64,000 nt of DNA, taken from contig NZ_JAGEMK010000003.1 of NCBI RefSeq assembly GCF_017565425.1, positions 1-64,000 of the forward strand. Direction: 5' to 3'. This stretch comes from Actinotalea soli (lineage in GTDB: Bacteria > Actinomycetota > Actinomycetes > Actinomycetales > Cellulomonadaceae). The notes beneath the pieces are model-generated. The model searched no databases. It was not told the DNA's origin and saw only the letters and a list, made by a program, of their open reading frames with translations. Position numbers and translations under genes: made by a program. Positions within the stretch are counted from its first letter, which is position 1. Each line of letters begins with the position of its first letter. Shown here one piece after another: positions 1-10,037 of this stretch.

Positions 1-365
1 GCGGCCGCCGGGGCGGCGGGGGCCGGGGCCGAGGGCGTGGGTGCCGACGGGACCGGGGTCGACGGCGCGGGGGCCGCCGGGGTGGGCTCCTGCGGCGCGG
101 CGGGAGCTGGCGTCGCCGCCTGCTCGGGCGCGGCGGGGGCGCTCGGACGGGCCGCGGGCTTGCGCGCGGCGGGCTTCTTGGGGGACGCCTCGGCGGCCGG
201 CGCGGAGCCGACCGGGTAGGCGTCACGCAGCTTGCGGACGACGGGCGGCTCGATGGTCGACGATGCCGACCGGACGAACTCCCCCATCTCGTTGAGCTTG
301 GCCATGATGGCCTTGCTCTCGACCCCGAGCTCCTTTGCGAGCTCGTAGACGCGGACCTTTGCCAC
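1..365 (-). CDS. infB: Translation initiation factor IF-2, N-terminal part (cut by window edge)
   Basis: IF-2 is the GTPase that brings formyl-Met-tRNA to the 30S subunit. Only the first ~121 codons are here; the GTPase domain lies beyond base 1. Residues 1-51 form the IF2_N helical domain ([15 protein letters not shown] at the start, then a [11 protein letters not shown]-type helix), followed by an Ala/Pro/Lys-rich linker that is typical of actinobacterial IF-2. The start is GTG at 365, with AGGAG a few bases upstream. It is the last gene seen in the rimP-nusA-ylxR-infB chain and follows ylxR after a 131-base gap containing short tandem repeats. The protein identity is clear; only the C-terminal extent is unknown. 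Confidence 0.95.
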   Translation of the reverse strand, partial: MAKVRVYELAKELGVESKAIMAKLNEMGEFVRSASSTIEPPVVRKLRDAYPVGSAPAAEASPKKPAARKPAARPSAPAAPEQAATPAPAAPQEPTPAAPAPSTPVPSAPTPSAPAPAAPAA

Positions 366-414
366 AACTCTCCTGTCTCGGCCCGCCCGGACAGGGTGGA
401 CCGTCGTTAGTGCT

Positions 415-451
415 GGGTACTCATCGCCGGGTACTCATCGGGTGCCCATCG
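415..451. repeat. Three near-tandem 12-base repeats between ylxR and infB
   Basis: GGGTACTCATCG occurs at 415-426 and again at 429-440, and a degenerate third copy, GGGTGCCCATCG, occupies 440-451. They lie in the ylxR-infB intergenic region, so on the infB mRNA they would read as repeated CGATGAGTACCC units about 50-85 bases before the GTG. I do not recognise them as a known operator; they may be a slippage-type repeat or a leader element. Confidence 0.6.
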
Positions 452-496
452 GCTTCCAACCCGCTTTCCTTCTCGATGAACGACGGACAGGCACGG

Positions 497-865
497 TCAG
501 TCGACCGGGCCTTCCTCGACGTACTGCCGGACGGCGGCGATGTCGAGCGGACCTGCGCGCAGGGCACGCGGGAGAGCACGACGCCGTTCGGCGAGGTCGA
601 GGCACTGCGGGTCGGGGTGCAACCAGGCTCCCCGACCAGGACGGTCACGGCCCGGGTCCACCACGGCGAGATCTCTCTCCCCGAGGACGACACGGACGAC
701 CCGCAGCAGGGCGGACCGCTGGCCGCGTTCCCGGCACCCCACGCACGTGCGCACGGGACCCTCGGGAGGATCCGTGACGAAGCCGGTGTCGGCCGCGCCC
801 TGTGGTGCACGTTCTGGGGGCCGGACGCGCGGTCCAGCCCCAGAGAGTCTAGCGCCCTTGGTCAC
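497..865 (-). CDS. ylxR: YlxR-family RNA-binding protein (DUF448)
   Basis: Small protein (122 aa) of the YlxR/DUF448 family, which sits between nusA and infB in many bacteria and is thought to bind RNA; in some firmicutes YlxR affects RNase P or transcription. The family hallmark [15 protein letters not shown] is at residues ~36-50, followed by the conserved basic segment and a [16 protein letters not shown] motif. The ATG at 865 overlaps the nusA stop as ATGA, so translation is probably coupled. The first ~30 residues are not conserved and a shorter product is possible, but I found no good internal ATG or GTG. Function in this organism is inferred from family only. Confidence 0.88.
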   Translation of the reverse strand: MTKGARLSGAGPRVRPPERAPQGAADTGFVTDPPEGPVRTCVGCRERGQRSALLRVVRVVLGERDLAVVDPGRDRPGRGAWLHPDPQCLDLAERRRALPRALRAGPLDIAAVRQYVEEGPVD

Positions 866-1938
866 GGCGTGGGACCGGAAGGCTCCTCGGTCCCGCCCTC
901 CGGGGTCCTCGCGGCCTCGGTCGGGGCGTCCTCGGCACCGGGGGTGTCGGGCCGGATGTCGATCCGCCAGCCGGTCAGCTTGGCGGCCAGCCGGGCGTTC
1001 TGGCCCTCCTTGCCGATCGCGAGGGAGAGCTGGAAGTCGGGCACCACCACGCGCGCGGCCCGGGCTGCGGCGTCGACCACCGTGACCGAGGTCACGTGGG
1101 CCGGCGAGAGGGCGTGGGCCACCATCTGGGCGGGGTCGTCGCTGTGGTCGACGATGTCGATCTTCTCGCCGTGCAGCTCGGCCATGACCGCGCGGACCCG
1201 CGAGCCCATCGGACCGATGCAGGCCCCCTTGGCGTTGAGCCCCGCGACCGAGGTCCGGACGGCGATCTTCGTCCGGTGCCCGGCCTCGCGGGCGATCGCG
1301 GTGATCTCGACCGACCCGTCGGCGACCTCGGGGACCTCGAGCTCGAAGAGCTTGCGGACCAGTCCCGGGTGGGTGCGAGACAGCGTGATCGACGGGCCCT
1401 TCGCCCCCCGCGAGACGTCCAGGACGTACGCCCGCAGCCGTTCGCCGTGCACGTACCTCTCGGTCGGCACCTGCTCGTGCGCCGGCAGGACAGCCTCCGT
1501 GCCCCGGACCGCCACGAGGACGGTCCGCGGGTCCCGACCCTGCTGGATGACCCCGGCGAGGACCTCGCCCTCGGTGCCCCGGAAGGCACCGAGCACCTGC
1601 TCGTCCTCGGCATCGCGCAAGCGCTGGACGATGACCTGGCGCGCGGTCGCCGTGGCGACCCGACCGAACCCCTCGGGGGTGTGGTCGAACTCGGGCCCCG
1701 TGCTCGGCGTGTCAGGGGTGACCTGGCCCTCCTCCGCCGGAGGCTGCTCGACCGGCTCGCGGGCCCACACGGTCACGTGGCCCGACCGTCGGTCGATCTC
1801 GACCCTCGCCTCGGTCAACGCCCCCGGCGTGCGGTGGTAGGCCGACAGCAGCGCCTGCTCGATCGCTGACAGGAGCGTGTCGAGGCTGACGTCCCGCTCG
1901 TGCTCGACCAGACGCAGCGCGGTCATGTCGATGTCCAT
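862..1938 (-). CDS. nusA: Transcription termination/antitermination factor NusA
   Basis: NusA binds RNA polymerase and nascent RNA and modulates pausing, termination and antitermination. At 358 aa it has the actinobacterial length, without the C-terminal acidic repeats of E. coli NusA. Visible parts are the RNAP-binding N-terminal domain ([20 protein letters not shown], about residues 1-100), an S1 domain, and two KH domains ([14 protein letters not shown] and [22 protein letters not shown] carry the GxxG loops). The tail after ~325 is low complexity and Pro/Thr/Glu-rich. The ATG at 1938 overlaps the rimP stop (TGATG) and the gene ends in an ATGA overlap with ylxR. Confidence 0.97.
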   Translation of the reverse strand: MDIDMTALRLVEHERDVSLDTLLSAIEQALLSAYHRTPGALTEARVEIDRRSGHVTVWAREPVEQPPAEEGQVTPDTPSTGPEFDHTPEGFGRVATATARQVIVQRLRDAEDEQVLGAFRGTEGEVLAGVIQQGRDPRTVLVAVRGTEAVLPAHEQVPTERYVHGERLRAYVLDVSRGAKGPSITLSRTHPGLVRKLFELEVPEVADGSVEITAIAREAGHRTKIAVRTSVAGLNAKGACIGPMGSRVRAVMAELHGEKIDIVDHSDDPAQMVAHALSPAHVTSVTVVDAAARAARVVVPDFQLSLAIGKEGQNARLAAKLTGWRIDIRPDTPGAEDAPTEAARTPEGGTEEPSGPTP

Positions 1939-2444
1939 CAGGCGTCGCCCTCCTCGTCGTCCTCGGCCCGTCGGAGCTCGACGCGGACCTCACCCCGGAC
2001 CACGTGGTCCAGGGGTACCTGCTGGGTGCTGCCGGTGCCGGTCTCGAGGACCAGCCCGTCCTCGCCCGCGTCGAGGAGTCGCCCCTCGAGGGTCGACCCG
2101 TCCCGCGTGGTGAGAGCGACGAGTCGGGTCCGGGCCCGACGGAAGTGACGCAGCTCGGTGAGCGGACGGTCGGTGCCCGGGGTGGAGACCTCGAGGACGT
2201 GCTCGCCCCGCACGGGGTCGGCGGCATCCATCGCGGCCGAGACCGCGCGGGAGACCTCTCCGAGCGTGTCGAGGTCGAGGCTGCCGACGGCGTGCTCGTC
2301 CAGGTCGAGGACCACGCGGACGACGGAGCGCCGTCCGGCGGAGCTGACCGTGACCTCCTCGAGGTGCAGGCCCGCTGTCTCGACGACCGGCCGGACCACC
2401 TCGCGGACTCGATCTGCTGGACCAGAGCCTGCGGACGTGACCAT
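1938..2444 (-). CDS. rimP: Ribosome maturation factor RimP
   Basis: RimP (168 aa) assists 30S subunit assembly. The N-terminal domain shows the pattern [15 protein letters not shown] and [10 protein letters not shown], followed by the family motif [26 protein letters not shown] split over residues ~85-110, and a C-terminal SH3-like Sm fold. The open frame runs upstream, but the start is placed at ATG 2444, which has GGGAGG at the right distance; everything upstream is Arg-rich and unlike RimP. First gene of the rimP-nusA-ylxR-infB chain; it is divergent from the lipoprotein gene at 2557, so promoters for both should lie in 2445-2556. Confidence 0.95.
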   Translation of the reverse strand: MVTSAGSGPADRVREVVRPVVETAGLHLEEVTVSSAGRRSVVRVVLDLDEHAVGSLDLDTLGEVSRAVSAAMDAADPVRGEHVLEVSTPGTDRPLTELRHFRRARTRLVALTTRDGSTLEGRLLDAGEDGLVLETGTGSTQQVPLDHVVRGEVRVELRRAEDDEEGDA

Positions 2445-2556
2445 GTTCGCCTCCCGTGGGTCGGTGCGGGCTACCCGACGTGGATACGACCCTCTTGACT
2501 TGTCGCGGCCCAGCCTAACGACTCTCGCGGCCCCCGGCGTGGCAGGATCGCCCGCG

Positions 2557-3675
2557 ATGCCCCCTGCACAGCGCCCGCAGAGCCCCACGTCGCCCTCCCC
2601 CGGCCCCGGGCTGCGTCTGGGCGCCCTCCTGGCCGTCGGGCTCCTGCTGGCAGGTTGCGGCCTGCGCCTGGAGACCCCGCACCCGGATCCCCTCGAGCCC
2701 GACGCCGTCGAGACCGTGCGGCAGCGCACGACGGCGGACGCCGTGGCCCTCGGCGCCCTCGCGCGGCGGACGGACCCCGAGGGCGAGGCTGCGGCGGAGA
2801 CCGCGCTCGAGCAGGTCGTCGAGGACTCCCAGGCCCATGTCGAGGCCCTCGGCGGCGTCTACGACCCAGGCCCCGGCTACGCGCCGACGGCCCTGCCCCC
2901 GGGAGGCGTCGACCAGGACGGGGCCGTGGACCAGGACGGCACCGGGGCGCAGAACGGGACCGAGGGGGGCGGTGACACGGAGGACGCCGAGGACGTCGAG
3001 GACGTACCCGAGGCTCTCCCCGGCACCCTCGAGGACCTGACGGCGCTGCTGTCCCAGACAGCCGCGACCGCACGCGCCGACGTCCTCGAGGTCGAGGACG
3101 GTGACCTCGCGCGGCTCCTCGCGTCGATCGCGACCTCACGTCTGCTGCTGGCCGAGGCCCTGGCCGGGGCGGCGCCCGCGGCCGACGGCCCGCCCCCTGG
3201 CGCCGAGGAGCTCGAGCCGTTCGCCGTCCCCGAGGAGCTGCCCTCGGGGCTCACCGCCGCCGACGTGACGGTCCTGGTCCGCTCCGAGGACGCCGCCGGC
3301 TACGCCTGGGAGGTCCTCGCGGCACGGTCGAGCGAGGCGGCACGCAGCACAGCAGCCCGTCGGGCAGCGCTGCACCGGGAGCGGGCCGAGGCCTGGGCCC
3401 AGGCCGGGGCCCTGAGCGGGACGGGCATCGACCCACGCCGCAACGTCTACGCGCTGCCGGAGACCCTCACCGCGACCGAGGACCTCACCGCGGCCCGGGC
3501 TGCGCTCGGGCAGGTCGAGGAGGGGCTGAGCCGGACCTACGCGACCCTGGTGGCCACCGTGGGCCTCGAGGACCGCCCGGCGATGCTCGCCGGGCTCACC
3601 GACGCCGCGCGGGCGTCCACCGCCGCCGGCACGACGGCGCCGACCTTCCCGGGCCTGGACGGGTCCGAGGCCTGA
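2557..3675 (+). CDS. Lipoprotein with a ferritin-like DUF4439 domain
   Basis: A 372-aa predicted lipoprotein. A hydrophobic signal ends in a lipobox LLLAGC with the lipidated Cys at residue 34. The middle (about residues 95-160) is acidic, with a repeated Asp/Gly/Thr-rich linker. Residues ~235-330 match the DUF4439 ferritin-like helical bundle seen in actinobacteria (VLVRSEDAAGYAWEVLAARS, then AALHRERAEAWAQ). DUF4439 proteins sit beside proS/rimP in many actinobacteria and have no proven function. The ATG at 2557 is chosen because it starts immediately before the signal sequence. Convergent with proS; the two share a terminator hairpin. Confidence 0.82.
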   Translation: MPPAQRPQSPTSPSPGPGLRLGALLAVGLLLAGCGLRLETPHPDPLEPDAVETVRQRTTADAVALGALARRTDPEGEAAAETALEQVVEDSQAHVEALGGVYDPGPGYAPTALPPGGVDQDGAVDQDGTGAQNGTEGGGDTEDAEDVEDVPEALPGTLEDLTALLSQTAATARADVLEVEDGDLARLLASIATSRLLLAEALAGAAPAADGPPPGAEELEPFAVPEELPSGLTAADVTVLVRSEDAAGYAWEVLAARSSEAARSTAARRAALHRERAEAWAQAGALSGTGIDPRRNVYALPETLTATEDLTAARAALGQVEEGLSRTYATLVATVGLEDRPAMLAGLTDAARASTAAGTTAPTFPGLDGSEA

Positions 3676-3700
3676 CCCGGCGCGCTCGGTCGCCGGGTCA
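3673..3700. terminator. Bidirectional terminator shared by the lipoprotein gene and proS
   Basis: A perfect 10-bp stem (TGACCCGGCG at 3673-3682 with CGCCGGGTCA at 3691-3700) and an 8-base loop fill the gap between two convergent genes. The left arm begins with the TGA of the lipoprotein gene and the right arm contains the TGA of proS on the other strand. There is no U-tract, as is common in such GC-rich genomes. Confidence 0.7.
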
Positions 3701-5509
3701 GGGCGCCAGCAGACCCGCGACGAGCTCCGCCACGTGACCGGCGGCCTCACCGACGGGGACCTGGACCGCCTCGGGACGGCCCTCCTGGGGGACGGCGGCG
3801 TCCGCACCACGTCGCAGCCGCACCTCGACCACTCCCTCGGCCAGCCCGCGTCCGACGACGACGACCACGGGGGCGCCGAGCAGCTCGGCGTCGGCGAACT
3901 TGACCCCCGGCGAGACCTTCGGCCGGTCGTCGACGAGCACCTCGACCCCACGGCCGTCGAGGTCCGCCGCGAGCTCCTCGCACGCGGCGAAGACCGCGGG
4001 GTCCTTGCCCGTCGCGACCAGGTGCACGTGCACCGGGGCCACCTGGGCGGGCCACGCGAGCCCGGCCTCGTCGTGGTTGGTCTCGGCGAGGGCGGCGACC
4101 GCACGCGAGACACCGATCCCGTACGAGCCCATCGTCACCGTCACGGCCTTGCCGTTCTCGTTGAGCACCTTCAGCCCGAGGGACTCCGCGTACTTGCGCC
4201 CGAGCGCGAAGATGTGGCCGATCTCGATGCCGCGGGCCAGCTCGAGAGGTCCGGAGCCGTCAGGGGCCGGGTCACCGGCCCGCACCGTGGCGGCCTCGAT
4301 GGTGCCGTCACCGACGAAGTCGCGGCCCGCGACGAGGTCGAAGACGTGCTTGCCGGGCGCGTCGGCCCCGGTGATCCACCGTGTCCCCGCGACCACGCGC
4401 GGGTCGAGCAGGTAGCGCACGGCGTCCTCGCGGCCGGTGTTCGTCCGCCCGAGGACCCCGGGGCCGATGTAGCCCTTGACCAGCTCAGGTCGCGTCGCGA
4501 AGTCGGCGTCGCCCGCGGCGCTCACGGCGGCCGGCGCCACGGCCGCCTCGAGTCGCTTGAGGTCGACGTCGCGGTCCCCCGGGACGCCGACCACCACGAC
4601 CTCGTGCTCGCCGTCCGGGTGGTCGAGGACCACGACGACGTTCTTGAGGGTGTCAGCCGCGGACCACGCCCGGTCCGGTCGGGGGAAGCGCTCGTTCGCG
4701 ACAGCCACGAGGGTGTCGATGGTGGGCGTGTCCGGGGTGTCCTCGACGTGGGCAGCAGGGGCGTCGTCGACCGGCAGGGCGTCGGGCACCGGGGTGGTGA
4801 CCGCCTCGACGTTGGCCGCATACCCGCCGGCCGAGCGGACGAAGGTGTCCTCGCCGATGGCGGTCGGCATGAGGAACTCCTCGCTGTGCGAACCGCCCAT
4901 CGCCCCCGAGGTCGCCGACACGATCACGAAGTCGATCCCCAGGCGCGTGAAGATGCGCTGGTACGCCTCACGCTGACGCTGGTACGCACGCTCGAGCCCG
5001 GCGTCGTCGACGTCGAAGGAGTACGCGTCCTTCATGATGAACTCGCGGCCACGGAGCAGACCGGCACGCGGACGGGCCTCGTCGCGGTACTTGGTCTGGA
5101 TCTGGTAGAGCGCGAGCGGCAGGTCCTTGTACGACGAGTACAGGTCCTTGACGAGGAGGGTGAACATCTCCTCGTGGGTCGGGGCGAGGAGGTAGTCCGC
5201 GTCCTTGCGGTCCTTGAGGCGGAAGAGGTTCGGGCCGTACTCGGTCCAGCGACCGGTGGCCTCGTAGGGCTCGCGCGGGAGCAGCGCGGGGAAGTGGACC
5301 TCCTGCGCGTCGATCGCCGCCATCTCCTCGCGCACGACGCGCTCGACCTTGGCCAGCACGCGGAGCCCGAGGGGCAGCCACGAGTAGACCCCCGGGGCCG
5401 CGCGGCGGATGTAGCCCGCCCGGACGAGGAGGCGGTGGCTGGGGACCTCGGCGTCGGCCGGGTCCTCGCGCAGGGTCCGCACGAACAAGGTCGACATCCG
5501 CAGCAGCAT
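3698..5509 (-). CDS. proS: Prolyl-tRNA synthetase, bacterial type
   Basis: Class II aminoacyl-tRNA synthetase (603 aa) charging tRNA-Pro. The start [20 protein letters not shown] and the segment [18 protein letters not shown] are typical of the bacterial-type enzyme. Class II motif 2 lies around [19 protein letters not shown] and motif 3 around [14 protein letters not shown]. The INS editing domain (about residues 225-385) is present, so mischarged Ala-tRNA-Pro can probably be hydrolysed. The C-terminus is the anticodon-binding domain. ATG 5509 is preferred to ATG 5497 because relatives start four residues before the STLF motif. Divergent from the glycosylase gene at 5591. Confidence 0.97.
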   Translation of the reverse strand: MLLRMSTLFVRTLREDPADAEVPSHRLLVRAGYIRRAAPGVYSWLPLGLRVLAKVERVVREEMAAIDAQEVHFPALLPREPYEATGRWTEYGPNLFRLKDRKDADYLLAPTHEEMFTLLVKDLYSSYKDLPLALYQIQTKYRDEARPRAGLLRGREFIMKDAYSFDVDDAGLERAYQRQREAYQRIFTRLGIDFVIVSATSGAMGGSHSEEFLMPTAIGEDTFVRSAGGYAANVEAVTTPVPDALPVDDAPAAHVEDTPDTPTIDTLVAVANERFPRPDRAWSAADTLKNVVVVLDHPDGEHEVVVVGVPGDRDVDLKRLEAAVAPAAVSAAGDADFATRPELVKGYIGPGVLGRTNTGREDAVRYLLDPRVVAGTRWITGADAPGKHVFDLVAGRDFVGDGTIEAATVRAGDPAPDGSGPLELARGIEIGHIFALGRKYAESLGLKVLNENGKAVTVTMGSYGIGVSRAVAALAETNHDEAGLAWPAQVAPVHVHLVATGKDPAVFAACEELAADLDGRGVEVLVDDRPKVSPGVKFADAELLGAPVVVVVGRGLAEGVVEVRLRRGADAAVPQEGRPEAVQVPVGEAAGHVAELVAGLLAP

Positions 5510-5590
5510 GAGGGCCAGCCTACTGGCGGGCCAGGCCCCTCCTGACGCCGCGGGGTGTCGCGCGCGACCGTCCTGGTCCACCATGGACGC

Positions 5591-6463
5591 GTGCCCGAGC
5601 TGCCCGAGGTCGAGGCGCTCAGCCGGTTCCTCGGCGAGCGCACCGCAGGGCGTGCCGTGGCCGGGGTCGAGGTCGTGGCGATCAGTGCTCTCAAGACGTT
5701 CTCCCCCGCGCCCGAGGACCTCGTCGGCCGGCCGGTGCTCGACGTCGGACGCCACGGCAAGTGGATCGACCTGAGGACGGGCCCCGAGGCCGCGCCCGTC
5801 CACCTGGTCACCCACCTCTCCCGCGCAGGATGGCTGCGGTGGTACGACGAGCTGCCCACGACCCCGGCCCGCCCGGGGAGGTCGGCCCTGGCCCTGCGCG
5901 TCCGGCTCGACGACGGATCGGGGTTCGCCCTGACCGAGGCCGGGACGCGCAAGCGGCTCGCGGTCCACCTGGTGACCGACCCCGGCGAGGTGGCGGCGAT
6001 CGCCTCCCTCGGCGTGGACCCCCTCGGGCCGGAGTTCACCGTCGAGCGCCTCACCGAGCTCGCGGCGGCCCGCAACCAGCAGGTCAAGGGTCTGCTGCGC
6101 GACCAGTCGCAGATCGCGGGCATCGGGAACGCCTACTCCGACGAGATCCTGCACACGGCGCGGACGAGCCCCTTCGCACTGACCCGATCCCTCGACCGGA
6201 CGGACCTCGAGCGACTGCACACCGCGACGCTCGAGGTGCTGCGCCAGGCCGTCGAGGCCTCTGCGGGGCGACCGGCGACCGAGCTCAAGGACGCCAAGCG
6301 CCGCGGGATGCACGTCCACGGACGGGCCGGGGAGGCCTGCCCGGTGTGCGGCGACACCGTGCGGGAGGTCGCCTTCGCCGACCGCTCCCTGCAGTACTGC
6401 CCGACGTGCCAGACCGGCGGCAAGCCGCTCGCGGACCGGCGGATGTCGCGCCTGCTGCGGTGA
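5591..6463 (+). CDS. Fpg/Nei-family DNA glycosylase/AP lyase
   Basis: Base-excision repair enzyme of the formamidopyrimidine/endonuclease VIII family (290 aa). The start is fixed by chemistry: these enzymes use the N-terminal Pro2 as nucleophile and Glu3 as acid, and GTG 5591 gives (M)[13 protein letters not shown]. Earlier in-frame starts would bury Pro2. The helix-two-turn-helix region holds [24 protein letters not shown], split around residues 165-190, with the conserved Lys and Asn. The C-terminal zinc finger is CPVC...CPTC (about residues 258-278) followed by GGKPLADRR. It resembles the actinobacterial Nei-like subgroup more than canonical MutM, so the exact lesion preference is uncertain. 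Confidence 0.9.
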   Translation: MPELPEVEALSRFLGERTAGRAVAGVEVVAISALKTFSPAPEDLVGRPVLDVGRHGKWIDLRTGPEAAPVHLVTHLSRAGWLRWYDELPTTPARPGRSALALRVRLDDGSGFALTEAGTRKRLAVHLVTDPGEVAAIASLGVDPLGPEFTVERLTELAAARNQQVKGLLRDQSQIAGIGNAYSDEILHTARTSPFALTRSLDRTDLERLHTATLEVLRQAVEASAGRPATELKDAKRRGMHVHGRAGEACPVCGDTVREVAFADRSLQYCPTCQTGGKPLADRRMSRLLR

Positions 6464-6499
6464 GCCGCGACGCGGGCCCGGCGGCCAGGGCGCTCGGTC

Positions 6500-7369
6500 T
6501 CAGAAGAGGACGGTCGCGTAGGTGCCGACCTGCTCGAAGCCGACCCGGCGGTAGGTCGCCAGCGCCCGCTCGTTGTAGCGGTTCACGTAGAGGGAGACGG
6601 TAGGCGTCGCAGCCAGCGCCGCCGCCACCACGGCCGCCATGCCGGGGGCGGCGAGGCCGCGCCCTCGCAGCGAGGGGGCCACCCAGACCCCCTGGACCTG
6701 GGCCACGGCGCGGGTGACGGCCCCGAGCTCGGCCTTGAACGCGACCTCGGGACCCAGGTCCCCGTGCATCATCCGCAGGTAGGACCGCCGGTCTCGGACC
6801 AGGGACCGGACCCGGGCCTCGTAGGCGCCGGGGGCTCCGGTCAGCGGCGAGTACCCGACCTCCTCGACGAACATCTCGACGCAGGCAGGCAGGAGCACCC
6901 CGAGCTCGTCCGGGGCCGTCAGCCGCACCTGCGGGTCGGGCTCGACCGCGGGCGGAGCCGAGATGGCGAGGGAGGGCTGGTCGGCCCGGACCTCGCGGGC
7001 GGGTCCCCAGCTCGCGCTGAGCCGCTCCCACAGGCCCAGGACTGCCCCCGCCTCCCCGACGATCGAGGAGCAGCGCCGTCCCTGACGCAGGGCCGTCGCC
7101 GCGAACGCGTCGAGGGCCGCAGCGTCCTCCGGGGAGCACACCGGCACCAGGTTGGCCCCCGCCCAGCACAGCGCCTCGAGCCGGCCCTCGCGCTCGACCC
7201 CCCACAACGCGCTCCCGCCGCGGGTACCGCCGCCGGCTAGGAGTGACTCGATCCGGGAGGCGGCGAGCACCGAGGCCACGGGGTCCCGCTCGCACAACCG
7301 GGCGGCCGCGCGCAGGTCGACGTCCGTCACGACCGACCTCGCGGCTCCTACGGCGCTCCGGCGTCCCAT
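6500..7369 (-). CDS. GNAT-family N-acetyltransferase with DUF4081 N-terminal domain
   Basis: A 289-aa protein with an N-terminal DUF4081-type region (about residues 1-125, LRAAARLCERDPVASVLAASRIE at its start) and a C-terminal GNAT fold (about 145-289). The acetyl-CoA pyrophosphate loop is seen at VQGVWVAPSLRGRGLAA and the late beta-strands at VSLYVNRYNERALATYRRVGF. Proteins of this type usually follow ispG in actinobacteria; the substrate is unknown. Start ATG 7369 (MGRRSAVGAARSVV) is chosen over longer frames because upstream sequence is a shadow of ispG. It is 59 bases downstream of ispG and convergent with the glycosylase gene. Confidence 0.85.
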   Translation of the reverse strand: MGRRSAVGAARSVVTDVDLRAAARLCERDPVASVLAASRIESLLAGGGTRGGSALWGVEREGRLEALCWAGANLVPVCSPEDAAALDAFAATALRQGRRCSSIVGEAGAVLGLWERLSASWGPAREVRADQPSLAISAPPAVEPDPQVRLTAPDELGVLLPACVEMFVEEVGYSPLTGAPGAYEARVRSLVRDRRSYLRMMHGDLGPEVAFKAELGAVTRAVAQVQGVWVAPSLRGRGLAAPGMAAVVAAALAATPTVSLYVNRYNERALATYRRVGFEQVGTYATVLF

Positions 7370-7428
7370 GGGGCGATTGTGCACCACGGCCGACCAGCGC
7401 GGGCTCACCCCTCGCCCTGCCCTCGCGG

Positions 7429-8583
<1,155 letters not shown>

Positions 8584-8622
8584 CGGTCCAGTATCCCCCG
8601 CGGGCGGCCTCGTGCCGAACCG

Positions 8623-9936
8623 TCAGAGGGTGATCGGCCGCACGAGGTCGGCGTAGAGCAGCACCACCCCCACCACGATGAGCGCGATGAAGACGCCGTA
8701 GGCGAGCGGCATCATCCGCGCGACGTCCGAGGGAGCAGGTCGGGACCGTCCTCGCAGCCGGGCGACCTGCCGCCGGGCCCCCTCCCACAGGGCCCCCGCG
8801 ACGTGACCGCCGTCGAGCGGCAGCAGCGGGATGAGGTTGAAGGCGAAGAGCGCGATGTTCAGGGCCGCCACGAGCGAGACGAGACTCACCATCCGGTCGG
8901 CGACGCTGACGCCCTCGGCGGCGGCGACCTCGCCGGCGAAACGTCCGACCCCTACCGGGCCCACCACCCCGCTCGCGTCGCGCTCGCCGTCGCCGACCAC
9001 CGCGCCGACGATGCCGACCAGCTGCACCGGCAGGGTCACGATCGCCCCGAGGGTCTGCCAGGTGGCGTCCCCGACCGCGGGCAGCACGGCCGAGGCCGGC
9101 TGCCGCTCGCGGGCGGTCGCAGGGGTCAGCCCGACGAAGGGGGTCTCGCGCAGGACGGGATCACCGTCCGCGTCGAGCACCAGAGCGCCCTCCTCGTCGA
9201 AGACCGGACGCTCGGCCAGCACGGGGTCGATCTGGAGGACCACCTCGGCACCGTCCCGCTCGACCACGAGCTGGGTCGGCGACCCTCCCCCGGCACGCAC
9301 GGCCTGCTGGAAGTCCGCCCAGGTCGGCGTGGGGGTCCCGGCGAAGGTCAGCAGCTCGTCGCCGGGCTCGAGCCCCGCGGCTGCTGCCGGGGCCGGTGGG
9401 TCGCTCTCCGTGCAGACCCGGTCCGCCGGCGCATCGGCGGGCAGGACGCAGGCCGAGACGCTCGAGACCGTCGTGCTCGCCCCGGCAGGCAGGCCGTACC
9501 CCATCAGCACGGCGCCCAGCAGGACCACCGCGATGAGCAGGTTCATCAACGGCCCGCCCAGCATGACCACGACCTTCTTGGGGGTGCTCAGGCGGTAGAA
9601 CGCCCGGTGCTCCTCGCCCGGGTGGATCTCCTCGGCCGAGGCCGCGCGGACCTCGCTGACGAGCTCGCCCACCCGCCCCGCACGGGGCCGGGCACCCACG
9701 ACCTCCGCGGGCGGGAACATGCCGACCAGGCGGACGTACCCGCCCAGCGGGATCGCCTTGAGGCCGTACTCGGTCTCGCCACGGGTCCGGGACCACAGCG
9801 TCGGGCCGAAACCGACCATGTAGGCGCTCACACGCACCCCGAAGCGCTTGGCGGGCACCATGTGCCCGACCTCGTGCAGCGCGATCGAGACGAGCAGCCC
9901 GAGCAGCATGACGACCAGGCCGAGCGCGTAGGCCAT
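8623..9936 (-). CDS. rip1: Site-2 intramembrane metalloprotease of the RseP/Rip1 type (M50)
   Basis: Zinc protease (437 aa) that cleaves transmembrane anti-sigma factors or other membrane proteins within the bilayer. The first membrane helix carries the zinc motif HEVGH (residues 21-25), the third ligand lies in PLLPLDGG (Asp375), and a PDZ domain in the middle is shown by AAGLEPGDELLTFAGTP. There are four hydrophobic segments. ATG 9936 is supported by GGAGGG ten bases upstream. By analogy with mycobacterial Rip1 it may release extracytoplasmic stress or envelope regulators; no anti-sigma factor is encoded in this window. Confidence 0.93.
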   Translation of the reverse strand: MAYALGLVVMLLGLLVSIALHEVGHMVPAKRFGVRVSAYMVGFGPTLWSRTRGETEYGLKAIPLGGYVRLVGMFPPAEVVGARPRAGRVGELVSEVRAASAEEIHPGEEHRAFYRLSTPKKVVVMLGGPLMNLLIAVVLLGAVLMGYGLPAGASTTVSSVSACVLPADAPADRVCTESDPPAPAAAAGLEPGDELLTFAGTPTPTWADFQQAVRAGGGSPTQLVVERDGAEVVLQIDPVLAERPVFDEEGALVLDADGDPVLRETPFVGLTPATARERQPASAVLPAVGDATWQTLGAIVTLPVQLVGIVGAVVGDGERDASGVVGPVGVGRFAGEVAAAEGVSVADRMVSLVSLVAALNIALFAFNLIPLLPLDGGHVAGALWEGARRQVARLRGRSRPAPSDVARMMPLAYGVFIALIVVGVVLLYADLVRPITL

Positions 9937-10037
9937 GACTTCCCGTCCCTCCACCGCGAACCCCTCGCGGACTGGGCTCCATCTTCCCCCGGCGGACCGG
10001 GTGCTCGTGCCGATGCCTCCTGACCTGCCGACGGCCC

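Noticed and set aside
6464-6499. Terminator hairpin between the glycosylase and GNAT genes
   Set aside because: Only a broken GCCGC/GCGGC pairing can be drawn in the 36-base gap, too weak to report.
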